Part shown: positions 47,690-60,296 of the stretch, piece by piece
Position numbering within the stretch: position 1 is the stretch's first letter
How the letters are laid out: each line of letters begins with the position of its first letter
Origin: Calvatia gigantea
Taxonomy: Eukaryota > Basidiomycota > Agaricomycetes > Agaricales > Lycoperdaceae
Length of the DNA stretch: 64,000 bases
Assembly (NCBI GenBank): GCA_025093985.1
Contig: JACAAK010000006.1
Location: 186,001 to 250,000 of the forward strand
Direction: 5' to 3'
Notes under the pieces: generated by a model
What the model saw: the letters and a program-made list of their open reading frames with translations, nothing else
Told to the model about the DNA's origin: nothing
Databases searched by the model: none
Program-made: the position numbers and the translations under genes

Positions 47690-49015
47690 AAAAAAAAAAG
47701 AGTCCCCGGCTCTAAAGAAAAATCAATACGGGGCGAACAACAGGTATTGGTGTCTGACCCGGCTCCTGGCATTCGAGCATTCCATCGGAACTGGAATTGA
47801 ACTAGCGCTAGTTCGAGAGATGAATGTTGATAGGCCAAACACACACCGATCCGGGTTATCTGAAATTTCCCCCCATAATCGGATTATACACGGCAAAGTT
47901 GCTTGCGTTTTCATAGAAACTAACTTTTAATGGACAGGCTAGAAATAGTTATCAGAACGCTCCTGGGAAGACCTTGACAATAATTGCCTGTTGTATCTGC
48001 ACTATCCAGACCTGCATATTGAAAGGCTGGAGACCGGGCTTTGCCGGTGCCCCAGGAGGAGCTTGGGGTAGGGAGAACAATTGGGTTGAGTTTGAGAACA
48101 AAGCCGCTTGAGCTGATGCCAGTAAGTCGGGGTCTGCTGAATCATGGCCAATGCGACGCACCTATGGTGATTATTGTGCTCTCAGAGTCATCTGCGTTCG
48201 GTTGGGTTCCAGTGTATTGTCAGACGGACACGATTACGAGGGCACTGGGAGGATATTCACCCATTATATCTGCAGGCAACTGATTTTGGCAATAACCTGC
48301 ATTCGGCTCCTGAATGAGAGCCCTAGCTTGGACACCAGCTCTTTGGAGAGCTCGAGAGGTGGTGAATGACGAAGTTGGATTTGATGGTGTAGTCTCCTCA
48401 ATGGCCAGTACACGCGAAGATTGACTCGGTTGGAGCTGAGAGATAACAGGGGTGTTAGTCGTGCTTCTTGTTATTTCGACGCAATCGGAACTGGACGGAG
48501 GGGAATAGCGAGAATTGTGTTGTTTCATCTTTGGTAAAGTCTGGCTAAATGGAGCGGGGTTGGGGTCTGCGAAAGAGCATGACGACATTCGTCGTTAGAA
48601 TACAGATGTCGGATGGCTATGCATACCGGTAATATTCACTTAACAGCGACTGACAGCTACTCACCCGGGAGGCTGGGGTCATCATCACGATTATGGGCTT
48701 TGGTCAAACTCCATCAATTCATCAGACTAAGGGCACCTTGAAAACTTAGAGGTATGCCCGCCACGTCAAATTCAAGGCTACACCCGGGTGATGAACCAAT
48801 CCCAATGACTGGGACCATACAAGCATCATCACAAGCTGGCGGTCCTGTCGTCGCTGCTGTTGGACTCGAGTACTATGGCAATCCGTAGCAAATTTACTTT
48901 TGACCACAAGCTGTTTTATTGTGGTCCCAACTCGAGGTCAATCGCTTGTGGCTTTTCTTGGGATTGTCTGGAAATTTGGCGACGTAGGCGCAGATCACGA
49001 GGGTTTTTGAGAACA
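47690..49015. repeat. Segmental duplication, unit 2 (unit 1 at 45110-46275)
   Basis: Tandem, same-orientation copy of unit 1, offset by about 2.6 kb and diverged, with an extra segment near its right end. Confidence 0.7.
47950..48588 (-). CDS. Hypothetical protein, paralogue of 45420-46041
   Basis: Minus ORF from 48588 (MSSCSFADPNPAPFSQTLPK) for 122 codons to 48220, aligned with the unit 1 protein along its whole length (FSQT.PKMKQ, EPNAG..., PP.ALVIVSV). A downstream open segment RIGHDSADPDLLASAQAAL (48161 to 47952) is also conserved. The shared frame despite substantial divergence hints at past selection on protein sequence. No domain recognised; exon structure unresolved. Confidence 0.35.
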
Positions 49016-49045
49016 ACGAGCACGATGGATGGTGGCATAATTGGC

Positions 49046-49268
49046 GGTCCTCTCAGCTTCAATAATTGTTCTGACATAAATATATTACATCTTTACCAGG
49101 AGACCAACAGAAGCGCCCTAGTAATACAGCTGCTTTTCTTTGCCACTCCCCGCCCAGCTACCGATTCTACATCTTCCAGCCCAGATTCACGTGGACAGCT
49201 TTGACGCTGGTATAGCTATAGAAGAACGACCATTAACACCAGAGAGATATGAACGGAATTCGTTGTGA
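49046..49268 (-). pseudogene. Duplicated 3' end of an aldehyde dehydrogenase gene (last intron, last exon, 3' UTR)
   Basis: This 223-bp segment matches 52461-52683, the 3' end of ALDH E, in the same orientation and at equal length. It retains the terminal exon (YTSVKAVHVNLGWKM then TAA), the preceding intron from its sixth base, and downstream DNA. It has no promoter or upstream exons. Confidence 0.75.
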
Positions 49269-49730
49269 TTCCCGGGCACAGATGATAAGGTTCGGGCGCC
49301 AACAGCGGAAGAGGAAGAACTCTACAAGCTACTATCCGAGGTCACCAAAAAACCAGCAGCGTTACTTCGGTCAAGGTGGTGCGAGCCATCCTTAACTATG
49401 CACAACATTGAAATCAGTGGACCCAAGAGTGTGCTTGTTATTTCTCCCCGAATAGACATATTCTTACTGCCGATTTTCCTGCACGCAGACTCAACCGTCA
49501 TCCCTAGCACCGTCAAAGCACAGATTTCTCTGCGTATTATACCTGATCAAGATCTCGACACCATCGTCCATGCCTGACCCTTCCTGGGCTTACCAGGTTT
49601 CTGACTTGCGATGTAGGGCCAAGCACATTTGCCCGATGAGCGCATTTCTCTCGTGAACATTCAGAAAGGCAAAACTGTGGTGAAGAGGTTCTTACTTGCG
49701 GTTGCAGCGGGCAATTTCACATCAGGTTGA
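49269..49730 (+). pseudogene. DUG2: 3' fragment of a DUG2-like M20 metallopeptidase gene
   Basis: The plus strand reads DDKVRAPTAEEEELYKLLSE, KKPAALLRS, EPSLTMHNIEISGPK; then a proper GT...AG intron (about 49432-49490); NSTVIPSTVKAQISLRI, IPDQDLDTI; then a gap, an AG acceptor and GQAHLPDERISLVNI, QKGKTVVKRFLLAVAAG and a stop. These match the C-terminal M20 peptidase part of fungal DUG2 (glutathione degradation complex) as I know it. The WD40 half, the metal-binding N-terminal part of the peptidase domain, and the middle block before GQAHLPDE are missing. It starts at the junction with the duplicated ALDH 3' end, so it was brought in by rearrangement. Confidence 0.7.
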
Positions 49731-50335
49731 GCTGTTCAGAATCACAAGTATAACATTCTGGAAGCAATCCTTATTTTACCCTAATGATTGTCACTACTCT
49801 CTGACTCCAAGTGTCCTCGTGATTTGCTTGTACCTTGTACTTCATGATTCGGAGCTGTTGACTCATTGATATGCCTCGCAATAGAGTAGGACACTTATAT
49901 TCTCTTGCATTCCTTGACCATTGTGGGGTTAAGTATGAGTTCAAAGGGGGAATGAGTGTAGTCGCACGTAGGGCTTCACAGTTTTCGAGGGGAAAAGAAT
50001 GATACTGTATTATCAAAAAAAAAAAAAAGTTTTACGGTACATGTACGAGCCTATATATGTCACAGCTGGGACAGAGAAAAAAGTTCACGAGTCAAATCGT
50101 GAAGTTTTAGAGTTTACTGCATTTAGGGTGAGCGGTGAATGAAGAGTTCTATCTACAGAGTCTGAGTCCCAATGTCTGTGGGTTGCGGGAGGGGCGATGA
50201 CCCAAATGAGGACTGCCGAATGCAACCAACGGAAGCACGAACATCATGTCCGAGGTCAGCTCCGACGGTCCTCTTCGCGTAGCCCAGTGGCTGCTCCCAC
50301 ACCATACAGGATCATGGTTACAACAACATAGCATC
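49731..50335. other. Intergenic region
   Basis: No gene supported (minus ORF 49771-50016 has no motif). A 14-A run at about 50015-50028 and a TATATA string near 50052 are the only notable features. Confidence 0.4.
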
Positions 50336-51978
50336 TTAAACAACGACGGGCCATCCACTCGAAAAGTTGAGTCTGTTGATTCCGAGCTACCAGCAGGAGT
50401 ATATAAACAAGGGCAAAACACTCGAGAGACGAAGAAACGACTCACCAATGGACCTGAGGGTGTGTTATAATCTGTGATGATTATGAGACTAGTGCCCTTA
50501 ATGATATAAGGCGTCCAAGGCTTACAATAGATGAGAATGGGACCATCATTATCCATCATAAGATCTTGGCCTCCAGGCCCAATTATCTGAACCCCAACAC
50601 TACTTCAACACTTAAGCCCAGAGGTTCAGCATAAAGCACATACGTTGTCGTGTGACCCTAAAACGAGCGTGCCGCCTCCGTTCAAAAGGGAAACACCGGC
50701 CCGATCAACGAAAGTACCAGTCGCCCTTGTACCACCCATCAATACAGAACCTGCATCTGTCAGAGGAGATGAGCACTTACGAAGAGGAGCGCCCAACGCG
50801 AATGTTATAAGTACTCGAAGTTCCTCGGCAGCAGTTGTCCCAGCTCGTGAAGAGGTAGTAGAAGCTTCCAAATTTGAAGACAGCGCTGGCTTCGATGGCA
50901 CCGTTGTTGGCTGTGCGTCGCGCGAGGGAAGTGACTGAAGAGCTGGAAGGGAAGCCAGTGGATGGATTTATGCTATAAAATACTTTGGTTGGAGGTGCGA
51001 GTTGACCGGATGAGCTGCGAGCTCACCTCATAGACTTGATGCCAGTCCAGAAACTGCCTAGGGAAAGGAGCCAACGGTTGCCATCTATTTATTTGTCGTA
51101 AATGGTTTGTCTGGTAGCTCGCGGTACTGTGACTTACCGATTAAGAGGCTGCGTAGAGTGACGGTAAATTAGTACTTCATTTCACGAAGTTCCATAGACG
51201 CACTTGGGATCAATGGCCTTGATTAGGTTCATTAGATACACATCATCGGGCGAACAACTGGGCAAGGCTGCTTACATTATAGTTGTTGGAGCTTGATGTT
51301 TGCGTTACCATCCCCTGGTGAGTCCAGCTACCTAGATACAAATTAAGTATATTCATTGATGAACCTAGCTGGGACAGCTAACCAGGAAGGCCGGTAGAAG
51401 ACTTCGCAAGGAAGATAGCAGACTGGATTAAATGATAAACGCGCGACTCGATTTGCCGAAAATGTGTTTGAATACCTTTCGAGATCCGGAGGTTGAAGCA
51501 GCGTAGTAAAGCTGGGAAGGATACCTGAGCCAGGGAATCTATAGCTGATGGAATCCACTCACGATAAATTGACCGTTGACATATGTGCAATCCGGTGCCC
51601 AAAGGTGACTGTGAGGGGAACAATCAGCCCATAACAGGGTTAAGGAGACGCTGAACTTGCCCATTTGAAGTATTTGTGAACGGGTCCGTCCAAGATGCAC
51701 CGTTGGGCCAGACTTTTCCTAGGAGTGTCCAAGCGGTGCGGTCTTTAGAAGTCCTGATTTCTAAGCCAACCCCACCCGCTGCATTTCAAATGTCAGCTGC
51801 CAGGTGATAGAGAGGAGCTATGCCGAGCGAACGTACAGAACAAGAAATATTTTCCGCTATTGTCCTTACACATGGTGGGGGAAGAAACAGCCGTATTTCC
51901 GGTCACAACATCTGGCCCCACGATGGCATGTCCAAGTGTCGCAAAAGAGAGCAAAGCTACGGCAGAAGACCAGCGCAT
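50336..51978 (-). CDS. Secreted glycoside hydrolase family 43 (arabinan endo-1,5-alpha-L-arabinosidase type)
   Basis: An extracellular plant-cell-wall enzyme cleaving alpha-1,5-arabinan. The signal peptide MRWSSAVALLSFATLGHA is followed by IVGPDVVTGNTAVSSPT, SGKYFLF, LEIRTSKDRTAWTLLGKVW, WAPDCTYVNGQFI, QLYYAASTSGSRKSAIFLA, LPGSWTHQGMV, AIDPNLLIDGNRWLLSLGSF, WTGIKSM, NGAIEASAVFKFGSFYYLF, TSWDNCCRGTSSTYNIRVG, LNGGGTLVLGSHDN, IIGPGGQDL, ILIYYYNTPSG and a final LNFSSGWPVVV. The five-bladed propeller acidic residues are represented by the AIDPN and AIEAS motifs; the usual first-blade Asp is not obvious (SSPTM where DP is typical), which could affect catalysis. About 11 introns join in frame. ATG at 51978 with TATAAAA at 52015-52021; stop at 50336-50338. 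Confidence 0.88.
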
Positions 51979-52014
51979 GGTTTTGGTGGTCGGTTACCCG
52001 AGGTCGGGGGACGT

Positions 52015-52021
52015 TTTTATA
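52015..52021 (-). promoter_or_regulatory. TATA box of the GH43 gene
   Basis: TATAAAA on the minus strand, about 37-43 bp upstream of the ATG at 51978. The rest of the gap to ALDH E (52022-52460) contains only overlapping motif-free ORFs. Confidence 0.6.
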
Positions 52022-52581
52022 GAAAATGTGGTCCCTACTTCGAGCGTTGGAGCGTACATGGGGCCTTTAAGCTTTATCCACCGCCAACTCACCATTATGA
52101 CTTCATCAAGTGCGAGGGAATGACGAGCCTCCGTAAGTGCAACGGCGAAATTCGAACGTCATCCTGGGCGTACGAAGCGTGATGTGGGGATGGCTACGTT
52201 GAATGCAGCCCCTATCACCTGTTGTCAGTCCGGTGTCGTCCGGCAACCACACTTTCAACATAAGTGAGAGAACCACCAGAGACGACGTCGACGACCACAC
52301 CTTGGCAGGGAGCTGAGGTATATTGGACAAAGTAGGACTACCTAAATTTAAATACCGATTACCTCGGGGCGTGCCGGAGATAAAACTAGTAGAGGTAAGG
52401 AATGCAGGATGCCGCGTTTCACACACAGCCTACTTTCCGTCCCACACCGGTATAAGTGAAGGTCCGCTCAGGTTCAATAACTGTCCTGACGTAAATATAT
52501 TACATTTTTATCAGAAGATCAACAGAAGCGCCCTAGTAATACAGTTGCTTTCCTTTGCCACTCCCCGCGCAGCTACCAATT

Positions 52582-54583
<2,002 letters not shown>

Positions 54584-54634
54584 GATGGCTAAAGGATATC
54601 TCTGGGGTTCCCAAGCTTAACGCCACCTAAGTGG

Positions 54635-54641
54635 TTTATAT
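54635..54641 (-). promoter_or_regulatory. TATA box of ALDH E
   Basis: ATATAAA on the minus strand about 52 bp upstream of the ATG at 54583. The rest of the interval to 55209 has no supported gene. Confidence 0.5.
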
Positions 54642-55201
54642 GGCCACCAGATAGTCACCTGGTCTTGGAGAACTCCATAGGAGCACCCAACTTTCCACGG
54701 AACTAAGTTCGTCCAAGCCATGATTACAAATCGTCGAGTTACATGCATTCACATGCCCCTTGCTTCAACTTCCCCTTTTGTCGAGTTTCTTTTGAGCGCC
54801 TGATTCCGATTCGCTGAGAGTCACTGGAGGAAGATGTCCCCAAATGTCGTTTTAACTATCGTAACCGACGAACCGGTAAGGATGTGTGTGAAGTTCATAT
54901 AGGTCGTTAATCTGAACGTCTCTATTCCGTGAACCGGACCAACGATTATGCCGATGGTTGAGACTTACGCTCTGCTAAGTGTCCCCTCTCTCTCTAACTC
55001 GCAGTGATCAACCAGATGAAGCTGCTAAAACGAGAGTTGATTATGATAGCCGGGGCCGATCGCATCAATCAGTTATTGCTTCCATCGTGGTATTTGTGCA
55101 CTTTTGCGATGCGCCGATTCCACGGCCACTGGGCAAATTTCAAATTTCATGGACCATGTATCATGGATCATTATGTGATCCTCACACCACACTCCCATGC
55201 T

Positions 55202-55937
55202 CTGCTGTGTAGGGCTGTGGAAAATACTGGGTGTTTTTTACCGACCCCCTTTTTTACCAGTAAATAACTACCACGTGACCAGTAAATTACCTGTAACTTA
55301 CATGCCGTTGAAGTTGGGTCCAATTTGCAGTAACTTACAGGGTCACATGTCATTTTTTGGTGGGGTCCAGTTGTGAGTTGCGATGATCAAATAGAGAGAG
55401 CTTCGGCAGACATATACAACTGCAGCTCAAGGTCGGGTTTGCCTCACAGGAGTGACTGATCTCATTCTCTGGAAGTAGGATATACCCAGACTTAAGTGGG
55501 ATTTTACATTTCATAGCACAACCATCCCTCCACCTGCTCAAAGGAGCAACAGTTAAGACATTAAAGAGGAGTTTGGTCATGCTGATGACGCATGGCTTGA
55601 TGAGATTTCATCGCCTCCTCCAAGTGAACAAAACTCACTATTTTCAACTTCTTCACCTGGAAATTGGGTTCGAAATACCCCAAGGTACTGCTATCCAATT
55701 CCATGGAAACCTGGCTGGAGATCCAGGACCAGGAAGTCAGTGAATTCGAGGCACAGAAACTGGAGACGATGGCGACTTTTCCATCATATTTTGAAGGCCT
55801 ATGTTAGTCACGTGTTGGATCACATGACCAGTAAATTACAAGTAAAATACAGGTAACATACCCCCCTTAAACCCTAACCTGCGTAACTTACCGGTAAAAA
55901 AAGATCGGGAGGTTTTTTCCACAGCCCTACTGCTGTG
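55202..55937. repeat. 8-bp target-site duplication flanking the hAT element
   Basis: CTGCTGTG immediately left (55202-55209) and right (55930-55937) of the element, with no mismatch. Confidence 0.85.
55210..55929. mobile_element. Non-autonomous hAT-type DNA transposon (MITE)
   Basis: A 720-bp element with terminal inverted repeats beginning TAGGGCTGTGGAAAA at the left and the exact complement at the right, with looser inverted similarity continuing to ...TTTTTTACCG. It is flanked by a perfect 8-bp target-site duplication CTGCTGTG (55202-55209 and 55930-55937). YAGGG ends plus an 8-bp duplication are the hallmark of hAT elements. Subterminal motifs are repeated near both ends: CCAGTAAATTAC, GTAACTTAC and CACGTG. 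No transposase is encoded; the only internal ORF (55350-55580 minus) has no recognisable domain. Confidence 0.85.
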
Positions 55938-56108
55938 CTATGCATCAAAGAAACAGGTTAGAACGCCACCATCTTTCTATCAAATGACACAACCACTTAC
56001 ATAAGGGCGAGTCCCATATTTGGTTCAGGTGTTGTAGGCAAATAATGATTTGTCCTGACCACCACGTCATACCACCCAGCCATTCTCCAGGATTACCGGC
56101 CCCTGACC

Positions 56109-57212
56109 ATGAGCTATTCGCATGAACAATCCATACACGACGAGGTCAACCTTTTGCGTCTCGTAAGGCGCCTAGAAAAGCTGGTCACGACAGAGGAAGA
56201 CTGGGATGAAGCTGCTTCGAGCCAGCAGGAGCGTGTATGGCTGCAGGCCTTGGGCACACTTCAGGTGAACGTTAGAGTGGCCCCCCTTGAAAAATTTGCT
56301 AATTATTTATCGCCCAGAAAGTAAAACATGGCCGCAAACTTTTGCGAAATGTTGAGCAGCACGATACCGACCCGACTCCGTATGTTTTCTTGTTGCAAGT
56401 AATGCTGCATCCCATTCTTAATCAAACGTGCTAGGAAGAAGGTTCAACAACGAGATAGCGTCAGGTCAAAGCTTGACCGAATAGAACTATTTGTAACCGA
56501 GGTCAAAAACGTGAAATTTCTTCGAGTATCTCATCACTTTGGCCCCGTTCTAACCGAATAATAGAGAACAGAGCCTGTAGCACCCAAACCCGAACCAGTG
56601 CTTCCCACCATTCCAGTACCACTAGTCCCCGCTCCGGACACAGGACCAGAAGCGCAGGCAGAAGCTGAGCTACCTTTGGCGGCGAATGGCGCCCACGAGG
56701 TGTCCATCTCACTGCGAGATGAGGAGAAGGACCAGTCCTCCGGGCCATTGAACTTGGACGATCATGCTTCGTCTTTGAGTCCGCCCAACTCAATATCACC
56801 AGCATCTTCACTTCTCCCAGCAACACCGACTCGCACGGCTTTACCATACTCCCCTTCATCTACTTCCACCACAACAGCCGTAGAACCTTCATCGACACTC
56901 AACACTCGCAAGCGCCTCCAGGCTTCTACAGCCCTACAAGAAGAACTTTCCGCGCAACTGGCGCAAATGGCTACCCAACTCAAACGCAATGCGCTCCATT
57001 TCTCCGATTCCCTTACAAAAGATAAAGCAGTTGTCGAAGAAACGCAGGAGAAGCTAGAAGGGAATTTAGGCGTGATGATGAAAGAACGACTGCGACTCAG
57101 GGATCTCAGAGGGAAGAGCCGTTCGACGACGTGCCTTGTTATGGGGATTGTTCTGGCTGTATTGCTGTTGTTCATGTTAATGGTTTCGGTTATTCGTTTT
57201 AGTAGACGATGA
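56109..57212 (+). CDS. USE1: USE1-type SNARE (tail-anchored, ER-Golgi retrograde transport)
   Basis: A membrane-fusion SNARE of the ER. It starts MSYSHEQSIHDEVNLLRLVR (ATG 56109) with a helical N-terminus (LVRRLEKLVTTEEDW), KVKHGRKLLRNVEQH, RSKLDRIELFVTE, a long Pro/Ser/Thr-rich linker, then the Use1 SNARE region QEELSAQLAQMATQLKRNA, FSDSLTKDKAVVEETQEKL, GNLGVMMKERLRL. It ends in a hydrophobic tail anchor CLVMGIVLAVLLLFMLMVSV and the short luminal IRFSRR. The SNARE zero-layer position is in the Use1 heptads; I cannot fix the residue without alignment. Introns at about 56265-56320, 56381-56432 and 56503-56573 splice in frame. About 300 residues, similar to fungal USE1. The hAT element lies about 180 bp upstream and may affect its promoter. 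Confidence 0.75.
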
Positions 57213-57716
57213 GAACGTTAAGTCAACGTCCCGTTGTAGTGTTGACTATCCCCGACATCTTCGCATTCTTTTCAGAGTTTCCGTTCACTCTGCTTTTAAT
57301 TAATTTAAAATAACTTAACGGAAGACCATCACGAGTGCCCGAACTTTGATGGGTCTGCTGGAGCCGTTTGGATTCCACATGGAGAAGTGCTATGATGGAC
57401 ATCGGTGTTCGAAATGTGAAATGTTGGTTGATTGTTTACTTCAAACTTGAAACTCTTGTCCTGATTTCAAAACCTGCTTATAACCAGCTTCCTCTCACAA
57501 TGACTCGAAAAAACGAGGCGCAATCATGCCTAAGGCGGCCTCTTGAAAGGTTAGGCTCCGCAGGTAATCGGTAGCCCCTTGATGAACTCTCTTGTGACAG
57601 CGCCTCGAAATTTTGCCATGATTTGTATCATGCTTCTTTGATGAAGAAAACCCTATATACTCCCATTTTCACAGTGACAACCCACCAAACCCGTTATTCT
57701 CTTTGCCCGTATCACA
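57213..57716. other. Intergenic region and promoter of the pseudokinase gene
   Basis: TATATA at 57654-57659 lies about 58 bp before the ATG at 57717. No other gene is visible. Confidence 0.5.
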
Positions 57717-60296
57717 ATGCACAACCGGAGACCCGACTCCCCAAGCCCACAGTCCTCGGACGTACAATTATCACAGTCTCTGCCTGCAGACAGCGCTCTG
57801 TTCAGATATCCTGGGCCCTCATGGAATAGAGTCAAGGAATCTGTGAAGTCCGTGAAGAACCGTTTCAGCCCAAAGATCCAACAAGCGCAACTGTCAGTGA
57901 TAACCAGTCCAGTTGAGACCATAACACCGCCGAAGAACGATCATGACTCAAGGTAAGCTCGAGTACCATTTAAGAGTGTTAGCTCTGGGTCTGACGTCTC
58001 TGTGCCTGTTTAGTTCATCCCCCTTGTCCTTTTTGATGCCTTCATTGAAACACCTTGATGCAGTCAATGAAAATGATAAGAGTTGGCACGTACAACAAAG
58101 CAGTCCTTCTGAAATGTCAGATTCCACTTCAAATGAGTTGTCGTCCACAGGGGGACATGTTTTAGAACTTTCAAAGCATAGGTCAAGAAAAGTTGAATCG
58201 ACCCGAAGTGTGAGCGAGGATTTTCTGTTGACAATCAAATGGCGACTTGAATATTCTACAGCTTGTCCGTGAGGTTTCTGCGAAGGTCCTGGAAGGAGTG
58301 CATGGCACGTTGAAAATTTTAGATGGGGTTCTCCCATTTGGACTGGACGGTATCACCCAACTCCTACTGAACATCTTGGACATAGTTGAGCAAATCAAAG
58401 TAGGTTACTTGTGGATATCTATGCCGCAAAGAACGTCTGTCTTAACTTTTGGGCGGTAGTATAATCAAGAAGAGTGCTTGACACTTGTCCGTCGTTGCGC
58501 AAATATCGTGAAAGCCCTTTACGACGACATTGAACGAGAGGTTAGCGTCGCTGCGAGGGAGAAAATTAGGATACCTTGCGAACGTTTACATGGGCAAGTC
58601 AGTATAGCTCCCCCGCGTAATATGATTGTTGACGTCCATGCCATCTAGCGCCCTCACAAAAATCCTAGGGGTGGCTTCAAAACTCCAAGGATACAGCGTA
58701 TTCGAACGTCTGCGATATGGTAGCGAAATCCTCAGTGAAATTGATGACTGTCACCAGGCTTTGGATGATTGCCTGCGCGAGTTTTCGGTGAGTCATTGCT
58801 AGCGATGACTTGGAGAGACTGACATCTTGTGCTACATCAGACTGCGATACTACTCCGGATCTATGATGAAATTCGAGACATGCGTTCACCTCACCCACCC
58901 CTGGCAAGTCTACTTCAGTCAGACGAAAATTCTGGACCGTCCACGGAGAGCTCGAGTGTATTCGAGCGTCTTACACCGCATTTAAGCGCTTCCAATATTC
59001 AAAGCATGTCTACAGAAGAATTGTGTGATGTGATACATCGCCTGGAAGAGGAACAGAAGCGCCGGGATAGGGAGAGGGATATTCAATCTTTGAAGTACCA
59101 GGCTGGGAAGGCGACGAGGCGCAAGTCATGGCCGTTGGTGGGGACAGAGGCCTCGCATCGTTCACGTCCCAGGGCCGGCTCACATTCCAAGGATGAAGTG
59201 CCTTTGTAAGTGATGTTACCCATTCCTTACGAGAATAGTTTGAACGCTAACGTCGGTTCGATACAGCTCTGATGTTCTTCTCATGCACGTTGTTGGTCAT
59301 GGGCCTATCTCGCGAGTATATAAGGCCGTATTAGATCAGGAGGTGGTCGCCGTGAAGATTTACGCTGCAGTCGATACATCCGAAGTGAATACAAGGTCGA
59401 AGATCAAAGATATTATTACCAACGAAATCGAGATCTGGAAGCAACTGAGCCATCCCAACGTCCTCGAGTTCCGGAGCAGGGGAACAACTACGGGGGTGAC
59501 AGAGGACCTAAAGATAGAGTTTGTGATTAGCCCCTTCATTCATCATGGGAGCGTCGCGTCCTATCTGGGGCAGATGCAATGGAATTATAATGGAACGCTG
59601 GGGAGACCGAAATCCCTAGATGAGCGGATGATGTTCCTTGACACTGCCAAAGGGATGGAGTACCTTCATTCTGAAAAGATCTTGCATGGAAATTTGAAGG
59701 TACGCCTCAGATTTGTGCTTTCATTGAAGATCTAGAGAGGTAATCAATTTCTTCAGGCCTCGAACGTATTGATAGACCATCGGCTAAATTGCTTGATCTC
59801 AGATTTCAAATATAGCAAGAAGCTCAACAAACAGCAAGTTGACGATGGGAGTATACATTGTACGTTGTAAATTCGACAGACATGGCTGGAATCGAACTAA
59901 TCCAGTTGGCAGGCGGTATTCGATGGCAACCTCCTGAAGTACTGATGGGGAAGTCCACTCTGAGAGAGTCCGTCGACATCTACGCATACGCCATGTTTTG
60001 CACGGAGATACTTAACTTAGGTGAGATTCCATGGCCGTACTGGAGCGACGATGAGATTCAGCGTGGAGTCTTAAGTGAGGCACCGTTTTACACTCTAAAT
60101 CCTTTCTAACAAATATCGCTAATGTTGTATCAGGCGAAAATCCTGCGGCCAAATTTCCCTCGCACCAGGGCGGAGGTACTGGGCATCATTTCTGTCATTG
60201 AGGCATGTTGGGAGTCATCTGCGGACTTGCGGCCACGGTTTAAGAAAATCGTGAAGATCCTTAAAAGGACATATGATGTTATTTAACTTAAGCTTA
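57717..60296 (+). CDS. Helical-bundle plus pseudokinase protein, MLKL-like architecture
   Basis: Starts MHNRRPDSPSPQSS (ATG 57717); polar N-terminal region over two exons; then a helical region (about 58240-58860): ILQLVREVSAKVLEGVHGTL, LPFGLDGITQLLLNILDIVE, NQEECLTLVRRCANIVKALY, IPCERLHGALTKILGVASKL, CHQALDDCLREF, followed by a coiled linker EELCDVIHRLEEEQKRRDRE. This pattern is typical of agaricomycete proteins with an MLKL_NTD/HeLo-like four-helix domain. The kinase-like domain (59283-60296) has GHGPISRVY, VAVKIY (beta-3 Lys) and NEIEIWKQLSHPNVLEF (helix C Glu), but HGNLKASNVLI replaces HRD and SDFK replaces DFG; then WQPPEVLMG, SVDIYAYAM, ACWESSADLRPRF. Loss of the catalytic Asp predicts a pseudokinase. 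One intron after CERLHG uses a GC donor. Extra bases near 58230 and 60157 shift the frame. Stop at 60294-60296. A role in signalling or regulated cell death is inference. Confidence 0.75.

Noticed and set aside
55350..55580. Transposase remnant inside the hAT element
   Set aside because: The ORF has no recognisable hAT dimerisation or RNase H-like motifs.
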